A DNA stretch of 64,000 nucleotides from positions 1 through 64,000 of the forward strand of contig SVUJ01000002.1 of assembly GCA_015063305.1 (NCBI GenBank), written 5' to 3'. This DNA comes from Oscillospiraceae bacterium. GTDB taxonomy: Bacteria; Bacillota; Clostridia; Oscillospirales; CAG-272. This document shows, piece after piece, positions 23,658 to 33,188 of the stretch. The notes beneath the pieces were generated by a model that saw only the letters and a list, made by a program, of their open reading frames with translations, did not search any database and was not told the origin of the DNA. Each line of letters begins with the position of its first letter. The first letter of the stretch is position 1. The translations under genes were made by a program, and so were the position numbers.

Positions 23658-24317
23658 TTAAGGATGCTCGGAGCGCTGCTTCGCGGCATCCTTTATTCCT
23701 TCTGCCATAAATACCTTGATAAGGGTTAAAAAGAGTATTTTTATATCATGCCAAAGAGAGAGATTTTTTGTGTATTCGGCATCATAGAGCAGTTTTTCGT
23801 CGTCGCTGATCATATCTCTGCCGTGTGTTTGCGCAAGTCCCGTGATGCCCGGGCGGATAGAATATACACCAAGCTCGTTTCTCTTTTGGTGGATATCGCT
23901 CTCCTCGGGAATAAGCGGACGCGGGCCCACGAGGCTCATATCTCCGCATATCACATTGAAGAGCTGAGGAAGCTCGTCAAGGCTGGTTCGGCGCAGAAAA
24001 CGCCCTACGGGCGTGATATATCGTTCAGCGTCGGAAAAGCGGGAGGTGGGCATATTTTTCGGGGCGTCCTCGCGCATAGTTCTGAACTTGTAGCATACGA
24101 AATTTCTGCCATCCTTGCCCACCCGTATCTGTTTAAAAATAACCTTTCCTGGTGAGGTCAGCTTTATTGCCACCGCGATGAAGAGCATAGGGAGATATGC
24201 GGCGCACAAAAGGATATAGGAAAAAAATATATCAAGAGCTCTTTTGAGCGCGGGATAGGAGGACACGCGCTCGGGGGAGCTTATTTTCGTTTTGTTTTGG
24301 GATCTTTCACTTGTCAT
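23658..24317 (-). CDS. Polyprenyl-phosphate sugar-1-phosphate transferase (bacterial sugar transferase family, 219 aa)
   Basis: This WcaJ/PglC-type phosphoglycosyltransferase starts glycan synthesis by moving a sugar-1-P onto undecaprenyl phosphate. It has one TM/re-entrant helix (ALDIFFSYILLCAAYLPMLFIAVAI), KVIFKQIRVGKDGRNFVCYKFRTM, RRTSLDELPQLFNVICGDMSLVGPRPL with the catalytic D-E dyad, and RPGITGLAQTHGRD. ATG 24317 was chosen because GAGGTG lies six bases upstream; the longer open frame has no such signal. No other glycan genes are adjacent, so it is an orphan initiator in this window. Confidence 0.92.
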   Translation of the reverse strand: MTSERSQNKTKISSPERVSSYPALKRALDIFFSYILLCAAYLPMLFIAVAIKLTSPGKVIFKQIRVGKDGRNFVCYKFRTMREDAPKNMPTSRFSDAERYITPVGRFLRRTSLDELPQLFNVICGDMSLVGPRPLIPEESDIHQKRNELGVYSIRPGITGLAQTHGRDMISDDEKLLYDAEYTKNLSLWHDIKILFLTLIKVFMAEGIKDAAKQRSEHP

Positions 24318-24520
24318 AGGATTCACCTCTGACATTAGCATACCTTGTTTTGACACTATTATACCCAAGGCTGCAAAGGTGTAGGCTTTCGGAAACATTT
24401 GTTGGTGATAATGCACAATAATACAGTTTGCGATTTGTAAGTATATATGCAAATAAGGCAAAAGAGGAAAGAATTTTATACAAAGTGTGCTCAATTTTGT
24501 ACACATTTAAAGAACAGGTG

Positions 24521-24529
24521 TGATATAAT
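24521..24529 (+). promoter_or_regulatory. Extended -10 element for the 24586 gene
   Basis: TGATATAAT (TGn-TATAAT) lies about 57 bases before the start codon. No good -35 is present at normal spacing, which fits an extended -10 promoter. Confidence 0.5.
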
Positions 24530-24585
24530 AGTATATTATCAGAAGTATGCAAATTCTTCGATGATCGTTAAGGAGAACCACAATC

Positions 24586-26745
24586 ATGAAAAAAATTGTT
24601 TCTATGTTGCTTTGTGTGGCAATGCTTCTCTCTGCGCTTACTTTGTTTACCTATGCCGTTGAGGATGAGGGATCTACCCAATCCCCTGTTATCGACGGTG
24701 TTGTTGGCGTGGGAGAATATATAAGCGAAAGGGTGTTTGATAACACCGATGCCGCGACAGGAACTACGCCCGCAGCCAATAAACACCCGGATTTTGCGGC
24801 GAACTGTGTACCTGCAGAAGGAGAGAGTATTACTGAGTATGCCTCTGAGGATGAGGAAAATATATACGTTGCCTTTGTTATTTCTCAGGATATTTCAAGT
24901 ACCGATTTTTATATGACGGGAAGAGCCCAGGCCGCGGCAACTATGAGCGAGCACAAGGAGAGCGCTACCACTTGTTTTTCGTTTGATCTCCAGGAGAGCG
25001 ATGAGACCGAGGGATCTGTGAGAGGCGCTGCGGGAATAGACGGCAACAACACGGATACCGACGGAACCGAAATGAGAGCTTACAGATCGGGCGAATACGA
25101 GTCTATTGCAAAAAGAAACAAGAGCGGTGATGTGTTCGAGAATATCACTATTGAGATAAAGATATCGAAGGAAGCTATAAAGGACGTATGTAAGGTCGAT
25201 TCTGTTGAGTTTATAGGCTACAGAATTATTTACAGACCTATAGACGCTGAAAAAGTTGACCTTTGCTCAAGAGCTGTAAAAGTGAGCCAGTCGACCTCAG
25301 GATTTTCTAAGTTCAGCGAGCTTTGCGCCTACTATTTAGGCAGCGAAGAAAATGATGTTCATTATCTGAATGCGGGCTATAAAACGCTTAGATTTATCTG
25401 TTTCTATGAAGAACCCGCGGCAAAGGCGTGGTACGGCCCTGTTGGAAGTAAGTCGCCTGAGGGCGTTGAAAGAGCGACTGTTCTGGACTATACCGACGTT
25501 GGCAGATTTGCCGCGACAAGCACATACGTTGTATCAGGAAGAAAAGCGCCGCCCGTTATTGACGGCGTTGTTGAAGGCGAAGAGTACTCAACTTCAAAAC
25601 TCTATGCCACTGAAAAATTCAGTACAAAAGTAACGGGGGTAACCCTTACAGAGTACGCAGCGTATGATGCCGAGTACATATACTTTGCAATTGTGTACAA
25701 CACAAATATGTCCTCTATAGATGTCCGTATGAACGGAAAATCAACTGCGAGAACAGATATGCTTCAGGCGGAATATGTCTATCATTTTAAGGCGGAAGGA
25801 CTTGCAAGTGTTGATGAGAAAAGCGTGGTGGGCTCAAGAGGGGATTTTGATGCAGATCATGTATTTGCAGAGAGCGAATACGAGGGCATAGCCAAAAAGA
25901 ACAAGGAAGGCGAGACGATAGTCAGCACTACACTTGAACTCAAAATATCCAGAAGCGCAATGAGAAGAGTTTTTGAAGTTGATGCCGCAGACTTTATAGG
26001 TTATTATGCACTTGGAGTTGCGGTTGCCAACGGAAATTTGGGTAGCGGAGATGCCACTAATGCTGCTCAGTTGAACGGTGTTACCACATTAGGTTGGAAG
26101 GCGAATGGCAGTACAAAGGCAACCGAGGTTATGGCGCAGTCCTATGGAACAACGGCAAGCCTGTATCTCCAGTATTATCGACTTTTCAATTTCATTATGT
26201 TCGGTTATGAGGAGCCTGAAGTTCATAACAGTTATGCTTCTTCGGACGGAAGCACTCCCTCGGATCCAACGCAAAAGCTTGATCTTAGCGACCTGACGTG
26301 TTTGAGCGTGCTCGCGAGCAACTACGTTCCCAGCGCGCTGGACAACAGTGAGACCCCCGGCGTTTTTAGTCTGGAGATATCCTTTGGTTCTATGTCCTTC
26401 GATTATATTGATAATATCGAGGGTGAATGGAATCCCCAGACCCACGATTATGACCCTATAAGAAGCTGGGTATGTGATGAAGATGATAACAAGATCACCG
26501 TTGTTAATGACTCGAATTTTGCTATTCTCGCATCCTTTATATATAAGAAGGAAGCAGAATTTGAGGGTGTAACGGGTGCTTTTGACAATGCGGTCGCACG
26601 TCTTGTTGGAACAGCAGAGGGGGCGAGTGCGGATAGATCTACCGTAGATGCTTACCTTGAGCTCAGCGGCGAATTTGGTTCGGAAAATGCCGCTGAAACC
26701 GAGATAGGTCAGGTAATTGTAAAGATCATCAAAGCAAATTCATAA
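24586..26745 (+). CDS. Large secreted protein with two CBM9-like domains (719 aa)
   Basis: A classical signal peptide (KKIVSMLLCVAMLLSALTLFTYA) is followed by two homologous beta-sandwich units. They begin S-P-V-I-D-G-V-V-G-V-G-E-Y (about residue 33) and P-P-V-I-D-G-V-V-E-G-E-E-Y (about 322). Each contains an E-Y-A-x-x-D/E-x-E-x-I-Y-x-A strand pair and a VCKVDSVEFIGY / VFEVDAADFIGY segment. The V-I-D-G-x-x-x-x-x-E-Y opening is typical of CBM9-like/DOMON-type sugar-binding folds. A C-terminal module (about 585-719) matches the end of the 44083 protein. It has no anchor and no catalytic domain. A role in binding glycans or the cell wall is inferred. Confidence 0.8.
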   Translation: MKKIVSMLLCVAMLLSALTLFTYAVEDEGSTQSPVIDGVVGVGEYISERVFDNTDAATGTTPAANKHPDFAANCVPAEGESITEYASEDEENIYVAFVISQDISSTDFYMTGRAQAAATMSEHKESATTCFSFDLQESDETEGSVRGAAGIDGNNTDTDGTEMRAYRSGEYESIAKRNKSGDVFENITIEIKISKEAIKDVCKVDSVEFIGYRIIYRPIDAEKVDLCSRAVKVSQSTSGFSKFSELCAYYLGSEENDVHYLNAGYKTLRFICFYEEPAAKAWYGPVGSKSPEGVERATVLDYTDVGRFAATSTYVVSGRKAPPVIDGVVEGEEYSTSKLYATEKFSTKVTGVTLTEYAAYDAEYIYFAIVYNTNMSSIDVRMNGKSTARTDMLQAEYVYHFKAEGLASVDEKSVVGSRGDFDADHVFAESEYEGIAKKNKEGETIVSTTLELKISRSAMRRVFEVDAADFIGYYALGVAVANGNLGSGDATNAAQLNGVTTLGWKANGSTKATEVMAQSYGTTASLYLQYYRLFNFIMFGYEEPEVHNSYASSDGSTPSDPTQKLDLSDLTCLSVLASNYVPSALDNSETPGVFSLEISFGSMSFDYIDNIEGEWNPQTHDYDPIRSWVCDEDDNKITVVNDSNFAILASFIYKKEAEFEGVTGAFDNAVARLVGTAEGASADRSTVDAYLELSGEFGSENAAETEIGQVIVKIIKANS

Positions 26746-26762
26746 AATAAAAGCTGATTTCA

Positions 26763-26790
26763 AAAGGCGGGGGAGACCCCGCCTTTGTTC
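26763..26790 (+). terminator. Intrinsic terminator
   Basis: AAAGGCGGGG / CCCCGCCTTT with a GAGA loop, then GTTCGTTCC. It closes the 24586 gene. Confidence 0.85.
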
Positions 26791-26820
26791 GTTCCTCCTG
26801 ATAGAGGATACGATTTTCTT

Positions 26821-26947
26821 AAAAAGCCTTCCCCAGCGAGGAAAGGGGGACCACGGAGTGGTGGATGAGGTGTTTCCTAAGCCAAAGAACTCCTCATCCG
26901 TCACGGCTTACACCGTGCCACCTTCTCACACAGGAGAAGGCTTTTTT
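26821..26947. repeat. Palindromic interspersed repeat, type A copy 2
   Basis: This shares the layout of 133-258: AAAAAGCCTTCCCC hairpin, GGGGGACCACGGAGTGGTGG core, CATCCGTCACG and CGTGCCACCTT, and a closing AGGAGAAGGCTTTTTT. It fills most of the gap between the secreted protein and dgt; the remaining 130 bases are A/T-rich without a clear promoter. Confidence 0.85.
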
Positions 26948-27091
26948 GTGTCGCGATAAGCACAAAAAACGATAGCGAAATTTGTGCATGTATACAAAAA
27001 CAGAAAAATGTTGTCAAAAAAAAGTATATTCCGAAAAAAATAAGTATATTAGTTTATATACTGATATTTTTGTGCTTAGGAGGGAATGGAT

Positions 27092-28105
27092 ATGGGCAAC
27101 TGCATAAGAGAATTGTTCATTGAGAGAGAAAAAGAAAACCTCTCGCAATATGCTTTTTTGACCTCGAATACGCGCGGACGCGACCTGCCTTACGTTCCCT
27201 GTGACAACAGAACAGAATTTCAGCGCGACAGGGATAAGATAATCCATTCGCAGTCCTTCAGACGGCTGATGAACAAAACTCAGGTATTTCTCGCACCCGT
27301 GGGCGACCACTACCGCACAAGAATGACACATACCCTTGAGGTCACACAGATAGCGAGGATCATCGCCCGCGCCCTGCGCCTTAACGAGGATCTCACCGAG
27401 GCGGTGGCTATGGGACACGATATCGGTCACACCCCGTTCGGACACGCGGGAGAGTTCGCTATGCAGCAGTGCTACGACCCCGAATTTACTCATTACCGTC
27501 AGAGCTTGCGCGTTGTCGAAAAGCTTGAAAACAACGGAGAGGGACTTAACCTTACTTGGGAGGTCAGGGACGGTATAGTTAATCACACGGGTGATTCTAT
27601 GGCGTCTACCCTTGAGGGAGTAATTGTAAAGTACGCCGACAGGATAGCATACATAAATCACGATATCGACGACGCTTGTCGCGCGGGGATACTCGTTATC
27701 GAGGATATTCCCCAGTGGATACGCGATGTTCTCGGCGACGGACATTCCCAGAGAATAAATTCTTTGGTTACATCTATAATAAAGGCAAGTACCGATAAGA
27801 ACGAGATAACTATGGAGGACGAGGTCGCAAAGGCTATGACGGCGCTCAGGGCATTCCTCTTTGAGCGGGTATACAGAAATCCCGTAGCCAAGTCCGAGGA
27901 GGGCAAGGCGAAGGAGATGCTCATAAGGCTGTTTGAGTTTTACGTCGGTCACGTTGACCGTATGCCCGAATTCTACAGAAACAACTGTGAGAGAGAGGGG
28001 CTTGAGCGAAGTGTCTGCGACTTCGTAGCGGGAATGACAGACAGATACGCCATCGAGGTCTACTCCGACCTGTATATACCTAAGGTTTGGAGGGGCTCGC
28101 ATTGA
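27092..28105 (+). CDS. dgt: dGTP triphosphohydrolase-like HD-domain protein (337 aa)
   Basis: This HD-superfamily metal-dependent dNTPase hydrolyses dGTP, or dNTPs generally, to the nucleoside and triphosphate. The HD motif residues are in RMTHTLEVTQIARIIARAL and AVAMGHDIGHTPFGHAGE, followed by VRDGIVNHTGD. The second ATG (27092) has AGGAGGG seven bases upstream, while the first (27086) is too close. Length fits the short clostridial type-2 form. Its stop overlaps the dnaG start by one base. dgt-dnaG-sigA is a conserved Clostridia operon linking nucleotide pools, priming and transcription. Confidence 0.93.
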   Translation: MGNCIRELFIEREKENLSQYAFLTSNTRGRDLPYVPCDNRTEFQRDRDKIIHSQSFRRLMNKTQVFLAPVGDHYRTRMTHTLEVTQIARIIARALRLNEDLTEAVAMGHDIGHTPFGHAGEFAMQQCYDPEFTHYRQSLRVVEKLENNGEGLNLTWEVRDGIVNHTGDSMASTLEGVIVKYADRIAYINHDIDDACRAGILVIEDIPQWIRDVLGDGHSQRINSLVTSIIKASTDKNEITMEDEVAKAMTALRAFLFERVYRNPVAKSEEGKAKEMLIRLFEFYVGHVDRMPEFYRNNCEREGLERSVCDFVAGMTDRYAIEVYSDLYIPKVWRGSH

Positions 28106-29886
28106 TGATACCAAGAGAGATAATAGACGAGATAGTTTACAGAAACGATATAGAGCAGGTGATATCCTCATACGTGACGCTGAAGCGCGCGGGCTCTAAT
28201 CTCAACGGACTTTGTCCGTTTCACAGCGAAAAAACGCCGTCCTTTACCGTTTTTCCCGCCACCAAGAGCTTTTATTGCTTCGGTTGCGGCGCGGGCGGCG
28301 ACGTTATAACCTTTATAATGCGCTCGGAAAATCTTGACTATGCCGATGCCCTGCGCTTTTTAGCGCAGCGCGCGGGGATAACGATACCTGAGGACGAGTC
28401 GCAGGGCGGCGAGCGGACGGTATCCCGAAAGCGGATATACGAGATGAACCTTGCGGCGGCGAGATTTTTCAGGGATTGCTTGTTCGACCCCAAATACGGC
28501 GCTGAGGCGATGCGATATCTTACCGAGGAAAGACGCCTGAGTATGACGACGATAAAGCGCTTTGGCATAGGATTTTCGCCAAACAACGCGTGGATGCTCA
28601 CCAACCATATGCACTCGCTCGGATATACCGACGAGGAGCTGGTCACGGGATTTCTTTGCGGAAAGAGCCGCAACAGCGGAAAGACCTACGATTACTTCAG
28701 AAACAGGGTTATCTTTCCTATAATAGATACGACGGGAAATATCGTGGCGTTCGGCGGAAGAGTTATGGACGACTCGAAGCCGAAATATCTGAATACGTCG
28801 GATACCCCCGCGTTCAAGAAGAGCAGACATCTTTTTGCGCTCAACTTTGCGAAAAATCACGCCGAGGAGCAGATGATACTCTGCGAAGGGTATATGGACG
28901 TTATCGCTCTGCACGCCGCGGGATTTGAAAATGCGGTGGCAACGCTCGGAACGGCGATAACGGCGGATCAGGCGAGGATATTTGCGAAGTACACCAAAAA
29001 AGTGGTGATAACCTACGACTCGGATAACGCGGGGCAGACCGCCGCCGATAAGGCGATGCGTCTGCTTGGCGAGGCGGGAGTGGACGTTCGTGTGCTAAAG
29101 CTTGAGGGGGCGAAAGACCCTGACGAGTTTATCAAGAAATACGGCACGGCGGCGTTCAAGAACGTTATAAACGAGAGCAAGAGCGGATTCGATTTCAAGA
29201 TGGACAAGGTGATATCGAAATACAAAATTTCCTTAGCCGAGGAGAAAATCAAGGCGGCTGACGAGATATGCAGGATAATTGCCGCGTATTATTCGGGGGT
29301 CGAGAGGGAAATATATATCCTGTCCGCCTCAAAGCAGCTTGGACTTTCAAGAGAGGTTCTGCTCTCGGACGTTGAGCGTATAAGAAAGAAAATGCGCTAC
29401 GAGGCGGCGCAAAAGCAATCGCGTGAGGCGATGATGTCGGCAAAAAATCTTGACAACAGAGTCAACCGCGATGCGGCGAAGCATATACGCGCGAATGCCG
29501 CAGAGGAGGCGCTTATCGGTATGATGCTGATATTCGACGATCTAAGAGCCGTGGTCGCTTCGGGAGATGCGGGAGTTAGCGCCGAGGACTTTTCCACCGA
29601 TTTCGGCAGAAGAGTTTTCGAGGTCATCTGCGCCCTTGAGGTGAGTGAGTACGGATTTTCAAAGGCTATGCTCGGACAGTATTTCGGACTTGACGAGATG
29701 GGAAAGCTTGAGCAGATCGAGCAGGACCGCCGCAAGTACAGCCGAAACGGCAGAGAGGTGCTTGATGAGTACGTGAGAAATCTGAAGGAAGAAAAGCTGC
29801 TTGACGCAAACAAAGACGATATAAGCTTTATACTGAATGCCAAGCGCGGAAGGCTTCAAAAGGAAAAAGAAAAAAATAATCAATAA
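28105..29886 (+). CDS. dnaG: DNA primase
   Basis: This enzyme makes RNA primers for lagging-strand replication. The CHC2 zinc finger at the N-terminus reads LCPFHSEKTPSFTVFP...FYCFGCGAGGD. The TOPRIM core has the LCEGYMDVIALHAAGF Glu and YDSDNAGQTAADKAM Asp residues. The C-terminal 170 residues are the helicase-interacting domain. ATG 28105 was chosen (GGAGGGG upstream and TGATG overlap with dgt); the TTG frame at 28087 lies inside dgt. Length, 593 aa, is normal. Confidence 0.97.
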   Translation: MIPREIIDEIVYRNDIEQVISSYVTLKRAGSNLNGLCPFHSEKTPSFTVFPATKSFYCFGCGAGGDVITFIMRSENLDYADALRFLAQRAGITIPEDESQGGERTVSRKRIYEMNLAAARFFRDCLFDPKYGAEAMRYLTEERRLSMTTIKRFGIGFSPNNAWMLTNHMHSLGYTDEELVTGFLCGKSRNSGKTYDYFRNRVIFPIIDTTGNIVAFGGRVMDDSKPKYLNTSDTPAFKKSRHLFALNFAKNHAEEQMILCEGYMDVIALHAAGFENAVATLGTAITADQARIFAKYTKKVVITYDSDNAGQTAADKAMRLLGEAGVDVRVLKLEGAKDPDEFIKKYGTAAFKNVINESKSGFDFKMDKVISKYKISLAEEKIKAADEICRIIAAYYSGVEREIYILSASKQLGLSREVLLSDVERIRKKMRYEAAQKQSREAMMSAKNLDNRVNRDAAKHIRANAAEEALIGMMLIFDDLRAVVASGDAGVSAEDFSTDFGRRVFEVICALEVSEYGFSKAMLGQYFGLDEMGKLEQIEQDRRKYSRNGREVLDEYVRNLKEEKLLDANKDDISFILNAKRGRLQKEKEKNNQ

Positions 29887-29910
29887 ATACATACGAAAAG
29901 GAATGATAAA

Positions 29911-31095
29911 ATGGCAGAGAACAACACAAAAGAACTGATTGAGGAAGAAATCGAAGAGGTGGAAACAGATACCTCCGAGCACAAGGAGTCCAAGCCCGAA
30001 AAGAAGATAGACATGAACGAGCTTATCGAAAAGGGCAAAAAGGGCGCACTTTCGGCAAATGACCTTGATGAGATGCTTGAGGAGCTCGATTACGATATGG
30101 ACCGTATCGACAAGCTTTATGAAACTCTTGAGGATAACGGCATCACGCTTCCCGGAGATATGTCGGCAAACGAGATAAACGAGATCGAGAGTGAGGTCGA
30201 GTCCTTTGGCGCGGGCGAAAATATGGAGCGTATGCTCGAGCAAGAGGGCTTGGCGATAGACGACCCCGTTCGTATGTACCTCAAGGAGATAGGACGAGTT
30301 CCGCTTCTGAGCGCCGAGAGAGAGAGGGAGCTTGCCGAGATAATGGCGACTGCCGAGGACGAGGGAGAGAGAGAAAGAGCAAAGAATGAGCTGGTTGAAG
30401 CGAACCTTCGTCTTGTCGTAAGTATCGCAAAGAGATATGTGGGCAAGGGAATGTTCTTCCTTGACCTTATCCAGGAGGGTAACCTCGGACTTATGAAGGC
30501 GGTCGATAAGTTCGACTACAAGAAGGGATACAAATTCTCTACCTATGCTACCTGGTGGATAAGACAGGCTATAACCAGAGCTATCGCGGATCAGGCGAGA
30601 ACTATAAGAATTCCCGTTCATATGGTCGAAACTATACACAAGGTGTCAAGATATACCCGTCAGATGCTTCAGGAGCTCGGACGCGAGGCGACAGCCGACG
30701 AACTTGGAGAAAAGATGGGAATGAGCGCCGAGAAGGTAAGAGAGATAATGAAGATCGCGCAGGACCCCGTGTCGCTTGAAACGCCTATAGGCGAGGAAGA
30801 GGACAGCCACCTTGGCGACTTTATTCCCGATGATGACACGCCCGCTCCCGCCGATTCGGCATCTGCAACTATCCTCAGAGAGGTAATAGAGAGAGAGCTT
30901 CACACGCTTACTCCCAGAGAGGAGCACGTTATAAAGCTCCGCTTCGGTCTTTACGACGGAAGAACGAGAACTCTTGAGGAAGTCGGAAAGGAATTCGACA
31001 TCACGCGTGAGCGTATAAGACAGATCGAGGCAAAGGCGCTCAGAAAGCTCCGCCATCCCAGCAGAGCAAGACATCTGCGCGGATTCCTTGATTGA
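29911..31095 (+). CDS. rpoD: Primary sigma factor SigA/RpoD (394 aa)
   Basis: This is the housekeeping sigma-70 factor. An acidic/Lys-rich region 1.1 spans the first 90 residues. Region 2 has [58 protein letters not shown], which recognises the -10. Region 3 is present. Region 4 is [15 protein letters not shown]...[32 protein letters not shown], recognising the -35. It ends RGFLD. Many promoters in this window match the expected consensus. It follows dnaG by 24 bases. No clear terminator was seen after it. Confidence 0.97.
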   Translation: MAENNTKELIEEEIEEVETDTSEHKESKPEKKIDMNELIEKGKKGALSANDLDEMLEELDYDMDRIDKLYETLEDNGITLPGDMSANEINEIESEVESFGAGENMERMLEQEGLAIDDPVRMYLKEIGRVPLLSAERERELAEIMATAEDEGERERAKNELVEANLRLVVSIAKRYVGKGMFFLDLIQEGNLGLMKAVDKFDYKKGYKFSTYATWWIRQAITRAIADQARTIRIPVHMVETIHKVSRYTRQMLQELGREATADELGEKMGMSAEKVREIMKIAQDPVSLETPIGEEEDSHLGDFIPDDDTPAPADSASATILREVIERELHTLTPREEHVIKLRFGLYDGRTRTLEEVGKEFDITRERIRQIEAKALRKLRHPSRARHLRGFLD

Positions 31096-31252
31096 TCTCT
31101 GTGTACGGAACTAACAAAAATATTTGACATTATTTGGCATAAAAGTAGAAAAAAACGTCAATACGTAACAAAACTCATATAGGGGATTGGGTGTATTAAC
31201 GTATAATCGGGTATGTGTTTGTTTGTATACTGTTTGTTTACAAAAAAATCAC

Positions 31253-31281
31253 TTGACATTTGATTACTTTTGGTGTAAAAT
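31253..31281 (+). promoter_or_regulatory. SigA-type promoter for the solute-binding lipoprotein
   Basis: TTGACA (31253-31258), a 17-bp spacer and TAAAAT (31276-31281). Confidence 0.75.
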
Positions 31282-31339
31282 AATACAGTATTACTACGGT
31301 GATAACTGTGTCTTGAAACAATATTCTTAGGAGGAAAAA

Positions 31340-33133
31340 ATGAGTAAAAGACTGTTGTGTCTTCTTCTTGGTTTGCTTATGGTGCTTTCTGTTGCTTTCA
31401 CGGGCTGCTCCGCACAGACCGACGAGGAAGAGATGGACGATATTGCAGAAGAAGCTTCCGAGTCTGCTATGACCTTGACTATGTACCTTATGTCCGAGGA
31501 GGAGGTCAGCAAGGATCAGGCGGATAAGATAGAGGAGGCTGTTAATAAGATAACCAAGTCTAAGTTTAAGACGAGAATAGTTCTGCGCTATTTCACTGAG
31601 GAGCAGTACTACGATGCTCTCGATAAGGCATTCAAGGAAACAAAGGATGCTAAAAAGGCAGCTGAAGATGCTGCGAAGGCGCTGAAGGAGGCGATAAAGA
31701 GAGGTGAGGTCACCTCCCAGACAACTACCGATCCTTCGCAAACTACCGAGGAAGAAACAGAGGTCAATGAGTACGGTGTAAGTACTCTTAAGTATCCCGG
31801 AGTTACCGATTACCAGGTGGATATATTCTACGTTGGCGGATACGAGAACTTTAAGAGATATAATACCGGCAGATATATCAAGAGTGTTGACGACCAGCTT
31901 TCGGGTGTTGCAAAATCACTCTACCACTATATCGCACCCGAGTTCCTCAGCATAGCAAAGAAGGCTACCGAAGAGGCTGAGACCTACATAATCCCGAATA
32001 ACAGAACGGTTGGAGAATACACATATCTCCTTTTGAATAAGGATCTTCTCACAAAGTACGGACGCAGCAAGGATGAGTTCGAAAATCTCACCAGCCAGTC
32101 GCTTCAGGACTTTATGAAAGAGGTAAAGACCTACGAGGCTGCAAACTACGTTCCGCTTGAGTCCAAGACGGGTGACATAGATACCGTTGGAATCTACTAT
32201 CTCGGTCTTGACGAAAATAACGATCTTTCCCATGATTTCTCGATATTGGGAAGCACTCAGCTTGAAGGAAACAAGTACTACGAGCATACCCTTGCCGTAA
32301 CGATGGATGGCGGCTTGGCTAACGGTTTCAGAAGCCAGGTAAGAACCCTTATCAGCTACAAGGAGCTGGGCTATTGCGATAACCCCAACAATCTCCCCTT
32401 TGCGGTTGGATATGTTAAGGGTGACGCGGCAGAGATGATCGAGCAGTACTCCGATGAGTATGAAATGGTAGTGGTTGAAAGACCTGTTGCTGAAACAGGA
32501 GACGTATTTGAGCACGGCTTTGCAGTTGGATATATGACCAGCAGCGCTAACAGAAGTATGCAGATAATCAACTATCTTAATACCAACGCCGATTTCCGCA
32601 ACCTTCTCCTTTACGGAATAGAGGGAGAGAACTATGAGGTCGTTGAAAAGACGGTTGACGGTGTTGTATACAAGATGGCAAACCGCCTCAATTACAACTA
32701 CGTAATGGATGAGAACAAGACGGGTAACGTTATCCTCGCTTATCCTCTTGATATAGAGGGAGAGACCGCTGAGAATATTCAGAAATATAATCTCAAGGGA
32801 GATCTTCCCAATATCCGCGAATATCAGAAGGCTCAGAACAGAGATATAAAGACGCTTATAGACGCAGGTTACGTGCCTACGGATGTTGATAAGGAGCTTA
32901 TGGCAGATCTCAGAGAAGAGTCTGCAGAACTCAAGAAGCTTATACTTGAGTGCTCAACCGTAGCCGAATTTGATGCGATGATGGAAGAGCTTTATAATTT
33001 CTATAACAATCCCGGCAGCGAGACCGCTTACAATACGGCAAGACTGTTGACCGATGATTCGGGTAGCTTGGCATATTCCTATCAGGAGTGGTTGAAGCTT
33101 CAAGGTATAACTATTAACAGAACTGAGAGCTAA
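31340..33133 (+). CDS. Extracellular solute-binding lipoprotein-like protein (597 aa)
   Basis: The lipobox is A-F-T-G-C (Cys23) after a strong hydrophobic signal. An acidic segment and a coiled, Ala/Lys-rich stretch (EEQYYDALDKAFKETKDAKKAAEDAAKALKEAIKRG) precede the main body. The body has the layout of an ABC-type solute-binding protein: VDIFYVGGYENFKRYN, LLLNKDLLTKYG, and a late VGYMTSSANRSMQIINYLNTN. No permease or ATPase gene is adjacent, so the partner must lie elsewhere or it works alone. The ligand is unknown. Confidence 0.75.
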   Translation: MSKRLLCLLLGLLMVLSVAFTGCSAQTDEEEMDDIAEEASESAMTLTMYLMSEEEVSKDQADKIEEAVNKITKSKFKTRIVLRYFTEEQYYDALDKAFKETKDAKKAAEDAAKALKEAIKRGEVTSQTTTDPSQTTEEETEVNEYGVSTLKYPGVTDYQVDIFYVGGYENFKRYNTGRYIKSVDDQLSGVAKSLYHYIAPEFLSIAKKATEEAETYIIPNNRTVGEYTYLLLNKDLLTKYGRSKDEFENLTSQSLQDFMKEVKTYEAANYVPLESKTGDIDTVGIYYLGLDENNDLSHDFSILGSTQLEGNKYYEHTLAVTMDGGLANGFRSQVRTLISYKELGYCDNPNNLPFAVGYVKGDAAEMIEQYSDEYEMVVVERPVAETGDVFEHGFAVGYMTSSANRSMQIINYLNTNADFRNLLLYGIEGENYEVVEKTVDGVVYKMANRLNYNYVMDENKTGNVILAYPLDIEGETAENIQKYNLKGDLPNIREYQKAQNRDIKTLIDAGYVPTDVDKELMADLREESAELKKLILECSTVAEFDAMMEELYNFYNNPGSETAYNTARLLTDDSGSLAYSYQEWLKLQGITINRTES

Positions 33134-33137
33134 TATA

Positions 33138-33182
33138 ATGGAGCTGTTCCATCGTCCCGGTGTGAACAGCTCCATTTGATTT
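33138..33182 (+). terminator. Intrinsic terminator after the lipoprotein gene
   Basis: ATGGAGCTGTTC / GAACAGCTCCAT, a 12-bp stem, then TTGATTTGG. It lies just ahead of the HAD gene. Confidence 0.8.
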
Positions 33183-33188
33183 GGGGTT

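Noticed and set aside
29659..30639. A 326-codon open frame opposite the end of dnaG and rpoD
   Set aside because: It is a shadow of two essential genes. The apparent hydrophobic stretches come from reverse-complemented acidic codons.
31096..31252. A promoter at TTGACA 31124
   Set aside because: There is no acceptable -10 box at 15-19 bp; the better promoter is at 31253-31281.
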